Position numbers and translations under genes: made by a program. 64,000 bases of DNA, taken from assembly GCF_040372045.1 (NCBI RefSeq), contig NZ_BAABWH010000004.1. One strand, written 5' to 3'. The DNA comes from Thalassolituus sp006212115. Lineage in GTDB: Bacteria > Pseudomonadota > Gammaproteobacteria > Pseudomonadales > Oceanobacteraceae. Positions within the stretch are counted from its first letter, which is position 1, and each line of letters begins with the position of its first letter. Shown piece after piece: positions 24,828 to 34,447 of this stretch. The notes beneath the pieces were generated by a model. That model saw only the letters and a list, made by a program, of their open reading frames with translations, was not told the origin of the DNA and did not search any database.

Positions 24828-25934
24828 GTGACTGCAAAATCTCTGATATTAGTGCTCCCACTCTTTACATTATTGAATGCTGAGGCATCTCCACTAACGC
24901 CAAAGCATCTTACTCTTGGCGTCAATGAAACTGATCTGGGTGTTCGTGATGGGCTTCTGGATAACAGTGACGATTACCGTCATAGCTTCGATTACGCAAT
25001 CGCCGCCGGATGGACACTGGCCCCAAAACTCGAACTCGACGTCAGTTACGAAATACCCGCCCTCACCCAAGACGAAAACCGCCCGTCTGTCAGTGGGCTG
25101 GGGGCGTCGGTACACTATTTTCTGTCCGAAGGTCGATTGCAGCCGTTTGCCGGATTGGCCCTCAAGCATCTGTCACTGGATGCTGCGGACAGTGGCATCG
25201 ATCTGCCCGGCAGTCTCTCTGGGCTAGGGCTGAAACTCGGCCTTCAATTCGACTTCAGCGAACATCTGTTCGGCCGCATGGATGCAACACGCATGGAAGG
25301 AATGAGTGATGATCTCCGTGCGACTCAATACCAACTGTCATTGGGCTACCGATTTGGCTCAATGCAGGATGTAGCTTCCGCTCCAGAGCGCGCCGTACCT
25401 CCTACGATTGTTGAAGCCCCTGTCGTTGTCGAGCCACCTGAAGTTATTGAGAAACCCATTCCTATGCCGGAACCAGTCGTTGTTGTCATGCCGCCCGATC
25501 ATGATCAGGATGGCGTTATTACAGCGCAAGACCAGTGCCCCGACACTCCTCCGGGCATGATGGTAAATACCGTGGGCTGTTCACCATTCGATCTCGCCTT
25601 ATCAGGTATCACATTTGAAACAAACTCCGCCAAGCTGACCTCAAGCAGCACCGCGATACTCGACCGGATTGCCAGCGACTTACTGCCGTTCCCCGATTTG
25701 AAGATTGAGGTGCAGGCCCATACAGATGACAGAGGCTCAGCACAGTACAACCTGAGATTAAGTCAGCTCAGAGCCGAGTCAGTAAGAGTCTACTTAATCA
25801 AGAAAGGCATTTTGTCTGATAACCTCATTGCACGTGGCTACGGTGAAACTCTTCCCAAATACGACAATGAAACGGCCACAGGCCGAGCTAAAAATCGTCG
25901 GGTGGAGCTCCACTTCCTCACCTCAGAGAATTGA
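24828..25934 (+). CDS. OmpA-family outer-membrane protein with an 8-stranded barrel and a type-3-repeat hinge
   Basis: The 368-aa protein has a signal peptide and an OmpA-like beta-barrel (~25-185). A Pro/Val-rich linker (~195-230) and one thrombospondin-type-3-like calcium loop (DHDQDGVITAQDQCPDTPPG) follow. The C-terminal OmpA peptidoglycan-binding domain has ITFETNSAKLTSSSTAILD, the VQAHTDDRGS motif and NRRVELHF. A GTG at 24828 is chosen because GGAGG is 6 nt upstream. It is the first gene of a surface cluster and shares the acidic DxDxDG motif with the giant protein downstream. Confidence 0.9.
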   Translation: MTAKSLILVLPLFTLLNAEASPLTPKHLTLGVNETDLGVRDGLLDNSDDYRHSFDYAIAAGWTLAPKLELDVSYEIPALTQDENRPSVSGLGASVHYFLSEGRLQPFAGLALKHLSLDAADSGIDLPGSLSGLGLKLGLQFDFSEHLFGRMDATRMEGMSDDLRATQYQLSLGYRFGSMQDVASAPERAVPPTIVEAPVVVEPPEVIEKPIPMPEPVVVVMPPDHDQDGVITAQDQCPDTPPGMMVNTVGCSPFDLALSGITFETNSAKLTSSSTAILDRIASDLLPFPDLKIEVQAHTDDRGSAQYNLRLSQLRAESVRVYLIKKGILSDNLIARGYGETLPKYDNETATGRAKNRRVELHFLTSEN

Positions 25935-25960
25935 TTTTCTGACGTTTGAATCTCTCCAAA

Positions 25961-25983
25961 AACGCCGACATATTGTCGGCGTT
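25961..25983. terminator. Hairpin between the OmpA-family gene and the giant repeat gene
   Basis: AACGCCGACA-TAT-TGTCGGCGTT is a perfect 10-bp stem 26 nt after the ompA-like stop. The sequence beyond is GTTATG, a poor T-tract on the plus strand, so read-through into the downstream gene is likely; the A-run lies on the 5' side. Confidence 0.55.
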
Positions 25984-26119
25984 GTTATGTTAGGTAACAA
26001 CTCCCGAGAAATTCCCCCTCTCGACTGAAAGCTTACAAAATAATGACCCACCAGGAACATTCGTTAACTACGCTGAGAACAGAGTGATCGAAAACCGACG
26101 AAAGTACTCAGGTATTAAT

Positions 26120-29100
26120 ATGCGTTTATTCCGGGCAACAAAAGCAACTCCATTCCTCATTGCGTTAATGCTGGCCGGTGCACCGAGGGCATTTGCTCAA
26201 ACGCCAATGGTGTTCACTGGTAACCCCACGGTATCAGGCAACGGTACTGCAGGAACAACCGCCCTATGGGAAGACGTGGCGGAGCTTAATGGCCAGTCGG
26301 TCGATGTTGTGTTGCGCGTCGTCAGTGTTACATCGGGCGCCACAGTAGATTTCTTCACCGCCAATGACGATGCCCGCGCGCGAGTAGAATATGGCACAGC
26401 CAGCGGTATCGTGCTCGCCGCAGTAAATTACGAATTTTTCAAAGCTAATACCTTTGGTACGGGCTCTGAAGAGCGCATCACAATTATTCCCTCTGCCGTC
26501 TATAAAGACATCGACAACGCAGCAGATGAAACCCTGATCGTTGTTTCTGACGACATGGCGGCCTATACGCGGGAAACGCCCAGTAATATTCAGGTGACAG
26601 TCAACGGCAGCAATACTCAATTCACATCAAACGCAGACGGAACAGAGTTAGATAAAAACCTGGCCGTACAGATCGACTTTAATCCAACCGACATCATCCC
26701 TGTCGTACTCTCTATCTCCGCAGGGGCCCGTAATTTTGACTTCGACGGCGACCTTGATCTGGTATTTGATAACCCAAACAAAACCAAGCAGGACAATACG
26801 CCACCACAAACCCCAACGGTCGATTCATTACTAACCAATGATCCGACACCGGTCATCACCGGAACGGCAGAGCCCTTCACGACGGTAACGATCACCGTCG
26901 GTGGCGCAACGTTCAGTCGGGTTGTAGAGGGTGATGGCACCTGGAGTCTGGATACCGGCGCTGTTGCTCCTGATTCTGGCACCTTTGCTCCCAACACGAA
27001 CGGCACCAACGAAGTCGCTGTCGTCAGTACTGATGCTGCAGGCAACAGTACCGCCGATGCGTCGACAAACGAGTTGACGATAGATACGACAGCACCGGGC
27101 GTTGATATTCAGGGCGAACCGGCGCTGACCAACAGCGCTTACACCGTCACCTTTGAGTTCACAGAGGACGTAACGGGTTTCACTGGCTCTGATGTCACCC
27201 TGAGTAACGCAACGCTGTCTAATTTCACCGCGGTCGATGGCAACACCTACACAGCAACCATTACACCGATTGCCGACGGCCCCGTGACGGTTGATATTGC
27301 CTCGGCAGTTGCCCAGGATGCAGCAGGTAATGACAACACGGCAGCGGCGCAGGCGAGCACCACATTTGACGGTACCGCTCCGGGTATTGATATTCAGGGC
27401 GAACCAGCTGCGACCAACGGCGCCTTCCCTGTCACCTTTGAATTCACCGAGGATGTCACTGGCTTCGATGGCACTGACGTATCACTGACCAATGCCACAC
27501 TGAGCAATTTCACTGCGGTTGATGGCAATACCTACACGGCCACCATCACACCGGATGGCAATGGCGATATTGCCATCAATGTAGGCGCGGGTGTTGCGAC
27601 CGACACGGCTGGCAACGTTAATACCGCCGCGACGCAGGCAACCGTCGTCTACGACGTAACCGCACCCACCGTCAGTATCAACGACGCACCAGCAGCAACT
27701 AATGGGGCATTCCCGATCACCTTCGAATTTAGCGAGGACGTGACCGGCTTTGCCGCCGGCGATGTCGGCCTGACTAACGCCACATTGAGTAACTTTACCT
27801 CCGTCGACGGCAACACCTACACCGCCACCGTAACACCGGATGGCAACGGCAATATCTCTATTGATGTGCCGGCCGTTTCAGCACAGGACGCGGCGGGCAA
27901 CCCTAATACAGCCGCAAGCCAGGTCAACGTTGTTTACGACAACACCGCCCCCAACATCGCGATTCAGGGAGCACCCACTGCTATAAATGGCCCTTACCAG
28001 GTGACCTTCCAGTTCAATGAGACCGTCAGTGGCTTCACGGCCGGTGATGTTGTCCTGACCAATGCCAGTATCAGCAACTTTACTGCAGTCGATGGTGATA
28101 CCTACACCGCCACCATCACACCCGATGGCAGCGGCAACATGACCATCGATGTACCATCCGCCAGTGCTCAGGACGCCGGAGGAAACGACAACAACGCCGC
28201 ATCGCAAGTGGCCGTGACCTATGATGCGACTGCACCGACAGTGGATATTCAGGGCGAACCCGCCGCGACCAACGGCGCCTTCCCTGTCACCTTCGAATTC
28301 AGTGAAGACGTCACCGGGTTCGATGGCAGCGACGTATCACTAACGAATGCCACTCTGAGTAATTTCACGGCGGTTGATGGCAATACCTACACAGCAACCA
28401 TCACACCGGATGGCAACGGCAATGTAGCGATCGATGTCCCCGCTGCGGTTGCTCAAGACGCTGCGACCAACGACAACACCGCGGCCACCCAAGCAACCGT
28501 TGTCTACGATGCTGACGCTCCGGGTGTCAGCATCAATAATGCACCGGGAACCATCAATTCGACGGCGCCATTTAACGTCACTGTCGACTTTACCGAAGAC
28601 GTAAACGGCTTTACCTCAGGGGACGTCAGTGTCACCAACGCAACCGTCACTGGATTCACACAGGTGGACGGCAACACCTGGACCGTTGAAATTACCCCAG
28701 ATGGAAATGGCAACATCAGCCTGGATATTGCCGGTGCCGTCGCCACGGATGCGGCCGGCAATAACAACACCGCTGCGACTCAGGTAAATGTCATTCTCGA
28801 CTCTGACGGCGATGGTATCGACGACCAGACCGAAGGAACCGGCGACGATGATGGCGACGGTATTCCGAACTATCTGGATGCCAGCAACGATGAAGATGGT
28901 GACGGTGTACCGGATACCATTGAAGGCAGCGCCGATTCAGATGGCGACGGCATCAACGATGCACAGGACCCCGACGCCGATAACGATGGTATTCCTGATG
29001 GCCTGGAAGCCGGAGCCTCTGGCAACGACACCGACGGTGACGGCATCGACGATGCGTTCGATGTAGACCAGACCGGAGGAACCGATGCGAACAATGACGG

Positions 29101-32100
29101 TATCGATGACAACGTGGCCGCACCTGACAGCGACGGCGACGGCAATGCGGACTTTGTAGACCCTGACAGCGATAACGACGGCATTCCTGATGGCGCTGAA
29201 GCGGGCGTCTCTGGCAACGATACCGATGCCGACGGCATTGACGATACCTACGACGTCGACCAGACCGGAGGAACCGACGCCAACGGAGACGGCGTGGACG
29301 ACAGCGCCGCACTGAACGACGCAGATGGCGATGGCATTGCCGATACCCGTGACGCCGACAGTGACAACGACGGTCTGCCCGATGCTCTTGAAGGTGGATT
29401 GACTGGCAACGACACCGACGCGGATGGCATCGATGACGCCGCAGACGTCGATCAGACCGGTGGCACCGACGCCAACAACGACGGCATTGACGACGCCTAC
29501 ACCGCCAAAGACACAGACGGCGATGGCATCCCTGACAGTCAGGATGGCGACAGCGATGCTGACGGTGTGGCCGATCAGGTAGAAGTGGGCGCCAGCGGCA
29601 CTGACACCGATGGCGACGGCATTGACGACACCTACGACGTCGATCAGACCGGCGGAACAGACGCCAATGGCGACGGAGTCGACGACAACGTAACACCACC
29701 CGACAGCGATGGTGACGGAGTTGCTGACTATCTCGATCTCGACTCAGACAACGACAGCGTTAATGACGTTGATGAGGCAGGCCTACGTGATGACAACGGT
29801 GACGGCAAACTCGATGACGGGGAACTGCCAGTACTGAACGAGCCCGACGCAGATAACGACGGCTTACCAAACCGCATCGATACCGACTTCAACAACGACG
29901 GCACCGATGACATCGACGACGGCCCTGCCAGCGCATTAGATGGTGACAATGACGGTCGTATCGACGACGACACCGACAGCGACGGCGATGGGATTCCAGA
30001 TAACAACGATGGCGCTGCGGGACAGCACGGTACGCTACGCGACCTGGATGGCGATGGCATTCCGAACCCTATCGACCCGGATGACGACAATGACGGCCTG
30101 TCAGACGCAGATGAAGGTACCGGTGACTTCGACGGTGACGGAATCCCTGACAACGCCGACGCCGACAGCGATAACGACGGTATTCCAGACTGGCAGGAAG
30201 CATCTGGCATCGCACCGACCGGTAACGACGCCGATGGCGACGGTATTGATGATGCCTTCGACGTCGATATCACCGGCGGAACCGACGGCAACGCAGACGG
30301 CATCGACGACAGCGCCCAGGTCAAGCCAGATACCGACCTTGATGGCGACGAAGACTATCGTGATACCGACAGCGATGGAGACGGCATCCCAGACTCAACC
30401 GAGGCGGATACCGGCACGGCTACGGGCCAGGACAGCGACAGTGATGGTATCGACGACGCCTACGACACAGATACTAATGGCGATACTGACAGCAACAACG
30501 ACGGCATCAGCGACGTCGACTACGTCGATACCGACAACGATGGCGACCCTGATGCTCGCGACACCGACAGTGATAACGACACCACAGGCGATGCAGCGGA
30601 AGGCACCGGTGATTCGGATGGCGATGGCCTGGCCGACTTCCGCGACAGCTCGGCCGATGAAGACGGCGATGGCGTTCCGGATGTGATCGAAGGCAGTAAC
30701 GACAGCGATCAGGACGGTACCGCAGACGCCTTCGACATTGATAACGACAACGACGGTATTCCAGACGCACTTGAGAGCGGACTGAGCGGTCAGGACACCG
30801 ACGCCGATGGCTATGATGACGCCGTGGATGTCGATCAGACCGGCGGCCTCGACAATAATGCCGATGGCATCGACGACCAGTTCCAACGTCCGGATACCGA
30901 CGGTGATGGTATTCCTGACAGCCAGGACCCAGACACCGACAACGACGGCATTCCTGACGCGCTGGAAGCAGGCCTGACTGGCCTCGACACAGATGCAGAC
31001 GGTATCGACGATGCCTTCGACGTTGACCAGACCGGCGGAACCGACGCCAACGGCGATGGCATTGATGATGACGCCACTTTCCCGGACACCGACGGCGACG
31101 GCATTCCGGACTTCCGTGATACCGACAGCGATAACGATGGCGTTGCGGACGCACTCGAGGGTGGCGCCAGTGGCACAGACAGTGATCAGGATGGTATCGA
31201 CGACGCCTTTGACGTAGACAACACCCTAGGAACCGACGCCAATGGCGATGGTATTGACGATGCGGCCTCACCGGTAGACAGCGATGACGACGGTACACCG
31301 GACTACCTCGACCTCGACAGTGACAACGATGGCCGCCCGGACATTTCCGAAGCTGGCATCAACGATGCCAATGACGATGGCCTCAATGATCCCGGTACGC
31401 CTGTGATCACCAGCGAGCCTGATACCGATGGTGACGGCATACCCGATCGCATTGACACCGACAGCAATAACGACGGTCGCAATGACATCGAAGACGGGCC
31501 ATACAGTGACTTCGACACTGATGGCGATGGCCGCATCGACATCACTGGAGACAGTGACGGTGATGGCATTGACGACAGCGTCGATGGCGAACCCAACGGC
31601 CGGGGTACCGAACTGGACTCAGACGGCGACGGAATCGTGAACAGCCAGGACCCGGATGATGACAATGACGGCATCAGCGATGTGGATGAAGGGAACGGCG
31701 ACACCGACGGTGACGGCGTACCCGACCGCCTCGATCGTGACAGCGACAACGACGGCCTGACCGACAGCTACGAAGCCGGCCGCCAGCCTTCGGGGGTCGA
31801 CTCGGACGGCGATGGTATTGATGACGCCTTCGACGTTGATCAACAGGGGGGCACCGATGCCAATGGCGATGGTATCAGCGACCGCTTCGCGCCACGCGAC
31901 AGTGATGGCGACGGCATTCCTGACCTGTACGACACCGACAGCGACAATGACGGTGTACCGGATGTGGTGGAAGTAGGTGTCGTACCACTGACGGGCCGCG
32001 ACAGCGACGGCGATGGTATTGATGACGCCTACGATGTCGACCAGGCAGGTGGTAATGACGCCGATGGCGATGGCGTGAGAGATGACCTGTTACGACTGGG

Positions 32101-32326
32101 TGATGAAGATGGTGACGGCAGCCCCGGCTACCTCGACAGCGACTCCGATGGTGATGGGTTACCGGACTCAGCAGAGAACACCGATTTCAACGGTGACGGT
32201 ATTCCAGACTTCCTGCAATCGCAACCCAACATCGAAACGGCATTACAGGGTAACGGCAGTCATTCTCTCTGGTGGCTACTCTGGATTCCTGCACTTGTCG
32301 CAACACGCAAAAGGAAGCAAGCATGA
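26120..32326 (+). CDS. Giant secreted Ig-like / aspartate-rich (type-3 repeat) surface protein
   Basis: A 2068-aa protein. Residues 1-27 are a signal peptide and ~28-230 a unique domain. One Ig-like domain (~235-320) precedes six near-identical Ig-like repeats of 95 aa (285 bp) over ~325-892. Then ~1140 residues of DGDGIPD/NNDGIDD calcium loops are grouped in higher-order units of about 63 residues (SDNDGIPD...DVDQTGGTDANGDGIDD). The acidic region has almost no Lys or Cys. The C-terminus (SLWWLLWIPALVATRKRK) is a hydrophobic helix plus basic cluster, like CTERM sorting tails. Probably a calcium-stabilised adhesin or surface fibre; the ATG at 26120 precedes the signal peptide. Its stop overlaps the next start. 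Confidence 0.88.
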   Translation: MRLFRATKATPFLIALMLAGAPRAFAQTPMVFTGNPTVSGNGTAGTTALWEDVAELNGQSVDVVLRVVSVTSGATVDFFTANDDARARVEYGTASGIVLAAVNYEFFKANTFGTGSEERITIIPSAVYKDIDNAADETLIVVSDDMAAYTRETPSNIQVTVNGSNTQFTSNADGTELDKNLAVQIDFNPTDIIPVVLSISAGARNFDFDGDLDLVFDNPNKTKQDNTPPQTPTVDSLLTNDPTPVITGTAEPFTTVTITVGGATFSRVVEGDGTWSLDTGAVAPDSGTFAPNTNGTNEVAVVSTDAAGNSTADASTNELTIDTTAPGVDIQGEPALTNSAYTVTFEFTEDVTGFTGSDVTLSNATLSNFTAVDGNTYTATITPIADGPVTVDIASAVAQDAAGNDNTAAAQASTTFDGTAPGIDIQGEPAATNGAFPVTFEFTEDVTGFDGTDVSLTNATLSNFTAVDGNTYTATITPDGNGDIAINVGAGVATDTAGNVNTAATQATVVYDVTAPTVSINDAPAATNGAFPITFEFSEDVTGFAAGDVGLTNATLSNFTSVDGNTYTATVTPDGNGNISIDVPAVSAQDAAGNPNTAASQVNVVYDNTAPNIAIQGAPTAINGPYQVTFQFNETVSGFTAGDVVLTNASISNFTAVDGDTYTATITPDGSGNMTIDVPSASAQDAGGNDNNAASQVAVTYDATAPTVDIQGEPAATNGAFPVTFEFSEDVTGFDGSDVSLTNATLSNFTAVDGNTYTATITPDGNGNVAIDVPAAVAQDAATNDNTAATQATVVYDADAPGVSINNAPGTINSTAPFNVTVDFTEDVNGFTSGDVSVTNATVTGFTQVDGNTWTVEITPDGNGNISLDIAGAVATDAAGNNNTAATQVNVILDSDGDGIDDQTEGTGDDDGDGIPNYLDASNDEDGDGVPDTIEGSADSDGDGINDAQDPDADNDGIPDGLEAGASGNDTDGDGIDDAFDVDQTGGTDANNDGIDDNVAAPDSDGDGNADFVDPDSDNDGIPDGAEAGVSGNDTDADGIDDTYDVDQTGGTDANGDGVDDSAALNDADGDGIADTRDADSDNDGLPDALEGGLTGNDTDADGIDDAADVDQTGGTDANNDGIDDAYTAKDTDGDGIPDSQDGDSDADGVADQVEVGASGTDTDGDGIDDTYDVDQTGGTDANGDGVDDNVTPPDSDGDGVADYLDLDSDNDSVNDVDEAGLRDDNGDGKLDDGELPVLNEPDADNDGLPNRIDTDFNNDGTDDIDDGPASALDGDNDGRIDDDTDSDGDGIPDNNDGAAGQHGTLRDLDGDGIPNPIDPDDDNDGLSDADEGTGDFDGDGIPDNADADSDNDGIPDWQEASGIAPTGNDADGDGIDDAFDVDITGGTDGNADGIDDSAQVKPDTDLDGDEDYRDTDSDGDGIPDSTEADTGTATGQDSDSDGIDDAYDTDTNGDTDSNNDGISDVDYVDTDNDGDPDARDTDSDNDTTGDAAEGTGDSDGDGLADFRDSSADEDGDGVPDVIEGSNDSDQDGTADAFDIDNDNDGIPDALESGLSGQDTDADGYDDAVDVDQTGGLDNNADGIDDQFQRPDTDGDGIPDSQDPDTDNDGIPDALEAGLTGLDTDADGIDDAFDVDQTGGTDANGDGIDDDATFPDTDGDGIPDFRDTDSDNDGVADALEGGASGTDSDQDGIDDAFDVDNTLGTDANGDGIDDAASPVDSDDDGTPDYLDLDSDNDGRPDISEAGINDANDDGLNDPGTPVITSEPDTDGDGIPDRIDTDSNNDGRNDIEDGPYSDFDTDGDGRIDITGDSDGDGIDDSVDGEPNGRGTELDSDGDGIVNSQDPDDDNDGISDVDEGNGDTDGDGVPDRLDRDSDNDGLTDSYEAGRQPSGVDSDGDGIDDAFDVDQQGGTDANGDGISDRFAPRDSDGDGIPDLYDTDSDNDGVPDVVEVGVVPLTGRDSDGDGIDDAYDVDQAGGNDADGDGVRDDLLRLGDEDGDGSPGYLDSDSDGDGLPDSAENTDFNGDGIPDFLQSQPNIETALQGNGSHSLWWLLWIPALVATRKRKQA

Positions 32327-32931
32327 AGCGTCTGAACAACATCAAGCTTAAATGGGTTCACGGTCTGGCCTTGAGCGGGGTTCTGACTGTCAACGCCGCC
32401 TTCGCAGACTGCTCTAAAAGTGAGCTGCGCGAAGACGACAACCTCTGCGCCTACTTCGTTGCCGGTGTAAATTACAGCTACCTGCATCCGCACTCCAACG
32501 GCAGTAGCTGGCGAGTCACTGACGAGTACGGACATGGCGTTGAATTCGCTGCCGGTGTGCATGCAAATGAAAACTGGTCGGTCGAAATTTCCTACGCAGA
32601 CCTCGGTTCAGCGGGAATGCAAAATCTGAATACAGCGATCGAAGGAACACAACGAATCGACTATCGGGTTCCTGCTGCCTGGGTACAGTACCGCTTGTTA
32701 GGTGACAAGATGGCAGAAGACTGGGACCTATCGGTTAGAACCGGCATCTCATTTATGATCAACAAGTCGTCTGATCCAATCTTGCCCTTCAAAGAGCAAA
32801 CCACCATACAGATTCCACTGGGCGTCTCTTTACAGTGGTGGCCTGAGGGTGACTGGGGATTCCGGTTGAAACTCGACAGCTACGATTACGACGTGTATAG
32901 CCTCAGTTCGTCACTTATGTACGGCTTCTGA
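32323..32931 (+). CDS. Small outer-membrane beta-barrel protein
   Basis: The 202-aa protein has a signal peptide (VHGLALSGVLTVNAAFA) followed by alternating amphipathic strands (YFVAGVNYSYLHP, WSVEISYADLG, WVQYRLLGDK, WGFRLKLDSYDYDVY) and ends in the aromatic MYGF typical of outer-membrane barrels. Its ATG overlaps the stop of the giant repeat gene (ATGA), so the two are translationally coupled. A role in anchoring or exporting the giant protein is inferred from this coupling only. Two cysteines near the mature N-terminus may form a disulfide. Confidence 0.8.
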   Translation: MKRLNNIKLKWVHGLALSGVLTVNAAFADCSKSELREDDNLCAYFVAGVNYSYLHPHSNGSSWRVTDEYGHGVEFAAGVHANENWSVEISYADLGSAGMQNLNTAIEGTQRIDYRVPAAWVQYRLLGDKMAEDWDLSVRTGISFMINKSSDPILPFKEQTTIQIPLGVSLQWWPEGDWGFRLKLDSYDYDVYSLSSSLMYGF

Positions 32932-32941
32932 GGCTAAACGA

Positions 32942-33388
32942 TCAGGCTACATTCACCGCGTCCAGGAAAGGGGTTCTGACCGCTTGGTACTCGTTTTTGC
33001 AGTGCGGGCACACTCGCGTATCGCGTGACAGAATCTTGTTGTGCAAATGAAACAGGTGGCTGTCCTTCTCCCAGCAATAGGAGCAATATGGCTGGCCAAA
33101 CGGACGACCATCAAGCGTCTTGTAATACCCGTCTCCCCGACGCTTAAGATTTCCGCGATATACGATGGCTTCATGCATCCTGATGAGTTCGGCGTCTTTT
33201 TCCTCTATCACATCCTGTAACAGGGTTAACTCCATTTTGGCTTCGGACACCGACGCCGTAAGATCCGCTAACACGCGTTTCAGATCGCTCTTCTCAAGCA
33301 GGTAACCCGATTGGCGGATCACTTTGGCAACTTCTTTCGCCCCCTCAAGGGTGTCCATCACAGCTTCTACAGTACCGTGCACTGGCAT
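32942..33388 (-). CDS. Coiled-coil plus zinc-ribbon protein of unknown function
   Basis: The 148-aa protein has a helical, coiled-coil-like first half (residues ~10-75, rich in Leu/Glu/Lys heptads). The C-terminal zinc ribbon is built from CSYC (PYCSYCWEKD) and CPHC (RVCPHCKNEY). I know similar small proteins from mobile and prophage regions but cannot name a family. The ATG at 33388 has GGGAG 7 nt upstream, better than the in-frame TTG just before. A palindrome at 33416-33441 lies upstream. The gene is convergent with the outer-membrane barrel gene, 10 nt away. Confidence 0.65.
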   Translation of the reverse strand: MPVHGTVEAVMDTLEGAKEVAKVIRQSGYLLEKSDLKRVLADLTASVSEAKMELTLLQDVIEEKDAELIRMHEAIVYRGNLKRRGDGYYKTLDGRPFGQPYCSYCWEKDSHLFHLHNKILSRDTRVCPHCKNEYQAVRTPFLDAVNVA

Positions 33389-33415
33389 AGTCAATCTCCC
33401 GACATTTTCCGGAAG

Positions 33416-33441
33416 AAAAGTGTCGTATTACCGACACTTTT
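33416..33441. terminator. 26-bp palindrome downstream of the EamA gene
   Basis: AAAAGTGTCG-N6-CGACACTTTT is a perfect 10-bp inverted repeat flanked by A/T runs. On the minus strand it ends in CTTTTCTT, so it can terminate the EamA transcript. It also lies about 28 nt before the zinc-ribbon gene start, so an operator role is possible. Confidence 0.6.
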
Positions 33442-33454
33442 CGCAATATGAGAG

Positions 33455-34327
33455 CTATGCAGCAGATTTAGTGCCAGCCTGCCTGCTTCCAACCAATTGA
33501 GCACCTAAAATACATCCAAGAATGATCGCCATGCCGGATATCTGGCCCGTACTTAGTACCTCACCCATAATAATCACTCCACCTAGTACAGCGACCACAG
33601 GGTTGAGCAATCCAAGAAACGCCAACTTATGCACGGGTACAGAGGTCATGGCGCGAAACCATGCCCAATACGCCACTCCCATTCCAATGGGCCCCATCCA
33701 AAGCATCGCGATAACGCCCTCCTGCGTAACCTCGGGAAACGGGTGACCACTCAATCCCGCGAACACCAGTAAACATAAGCCCCCAAGACTGATCTGGGCC
33801 GCTGTAAGCTGTAAAGGCTTAATATCTGACGAATATCGGGAGGCCATCAATACACCAGCGGCCATCACAAAGGCTGCGGATAACGCCGCTGCGATGCCTA
33901 ACGGTGATAACGCTGCGTCTGCTCGCCAGAGCAGCATCCCTACACCAACCACGCCACCGACAGCAGCGATAAGATGTGCTATTTCTGCTCCCTGCCCCGT
34001 TACCATTCTCAGTAAAATCACCTGCAATGGTAATGTCGCGACCAATGTCGCTGCTACGCCACCCGGTAATACCGAAATCGAATAGAACAGCAGGCCGCTG
34101 AACAAAGTAATATTCAACAGGCTCATCAGAAGCAAACGCAGGCCGAATTTTTGCCAGACCTGCACCGGCACCAGCCACACCATAAACAATGCGGGGATGC
34201 CAACACGTACCGCTGCCAACCAGACGGGGTCAGCACCCGGCAACCACTTTTGAGTTACGAAGTAAGTACTCCCCCAAACTACGGGAGCTACAACGGCAAG
34301 CAGCCAAGGAACAAGATTCGTCTTCAT
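33455..34327 (-). CDS. EamA/DMT-family transporter
   Basis: The 290-aa protein has ten hydrophobic segments in two five-helix EamA halves (APVVWGSTYFVTQKWLPG at the start; MALLMWMGPIG-like and NPVVAVLGGVIIMGE in the second half). Family members export amino acids or other small metabolites. The ATG at 34327 has GGAG 7 nt upstream. It is divergent from a MarR-type regulator, and two matching palindromes lie in the shared 120-nt gap. The MarR protein therefore probably controls this exporter, a common arrangement for drug or metabolite efflux. Confidence 0.88.
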   Translation of the reverse strand: MKTNLVPWLLAVVAPVVWGSTYFVTQKWLPGADPVWLAAVRVGIPALFMVWLVPVQVWQKFGLRLLLMSLLNITLFSGLLFYSISVLPGGVAATLVATLPLQVILLRMVTGQGAEIAHLIAAVGGVVGVGMLLWRADAALSPLGIAAALSAAFVMAAGVLMASRYSSDIKPLQLTAAQISLGGLCLLVFAGLSGHPFPEVTQEGVIAMLWMGPIGMGVAYWAWFRAMTSVPVHKLAFLGLLNPVVAVLGGVIIMGEVLSTGQISGMAIILGCILGAQLVGSRQAGTKSAA

Positions 34328-34330
34328 TTT

Positions 34331-34348
34331 TATCTCCATATAAAGATA
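34331..34348. promoter_or_regulatory. MarR operator candidate 1 (EamA side)
   Basis: TATCTCCATATAAAGATA is an imperfect 18-bp palindrome directly upstream of the EamA start, overlapping its ribosome-binding site. It differs at two positions from the reverse complement of the site at 34388-34405. Confidence 0.6.
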
Positions 34349-34387
34349 TTTGAGATGAAACTATATCAACCCATGCATCCGGTCAAT

Positions 34388-34405
34388 TATCTTTACATGA
34401 AGATA
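34388..34405. promoter_or_regulatory. MarR operator candidate 2
   Basis: TATCTTTACATGAAGATA has perfect 6-bp arms (TATCTT/AAGATA). Together with the site at 34331-34348 it brackets the divergent promoters of the EamA and MarR genes, as expected for autoregulation plus exporter control. Confidence 0.65.
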
Positions 34406-34447
34406 GTTTGAAGAAATAATGTCGTCCTTACTGAAGGAGGAGCTATC

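Noticed and set aside
28953..29699. Arg/Cys-rich minus-strand frame opposite the Asp-repeat region
   Set aside because: It is a by-product of the GAC/GAT repeat composition read in reverse; low complexity and no start signal.
29940..30686. Alternative plus-strand frame inside the giant gene (Thr/Met-rich)
   Set aside because: Frame-shifted reading of the same repeats; the main frame is continuous and explained.
30507..31298. Second Arg-rich minus-strand frame
   Set aside because: Same cause as 28953-29699: reverse reading of the acidic repeats.
27092..32240. Repeats of the giant gene considered as a CRISPR array
   Set aside because: The repeats are in-frame coding units of 95 and about 63 residues, without unique spacers of constant length.
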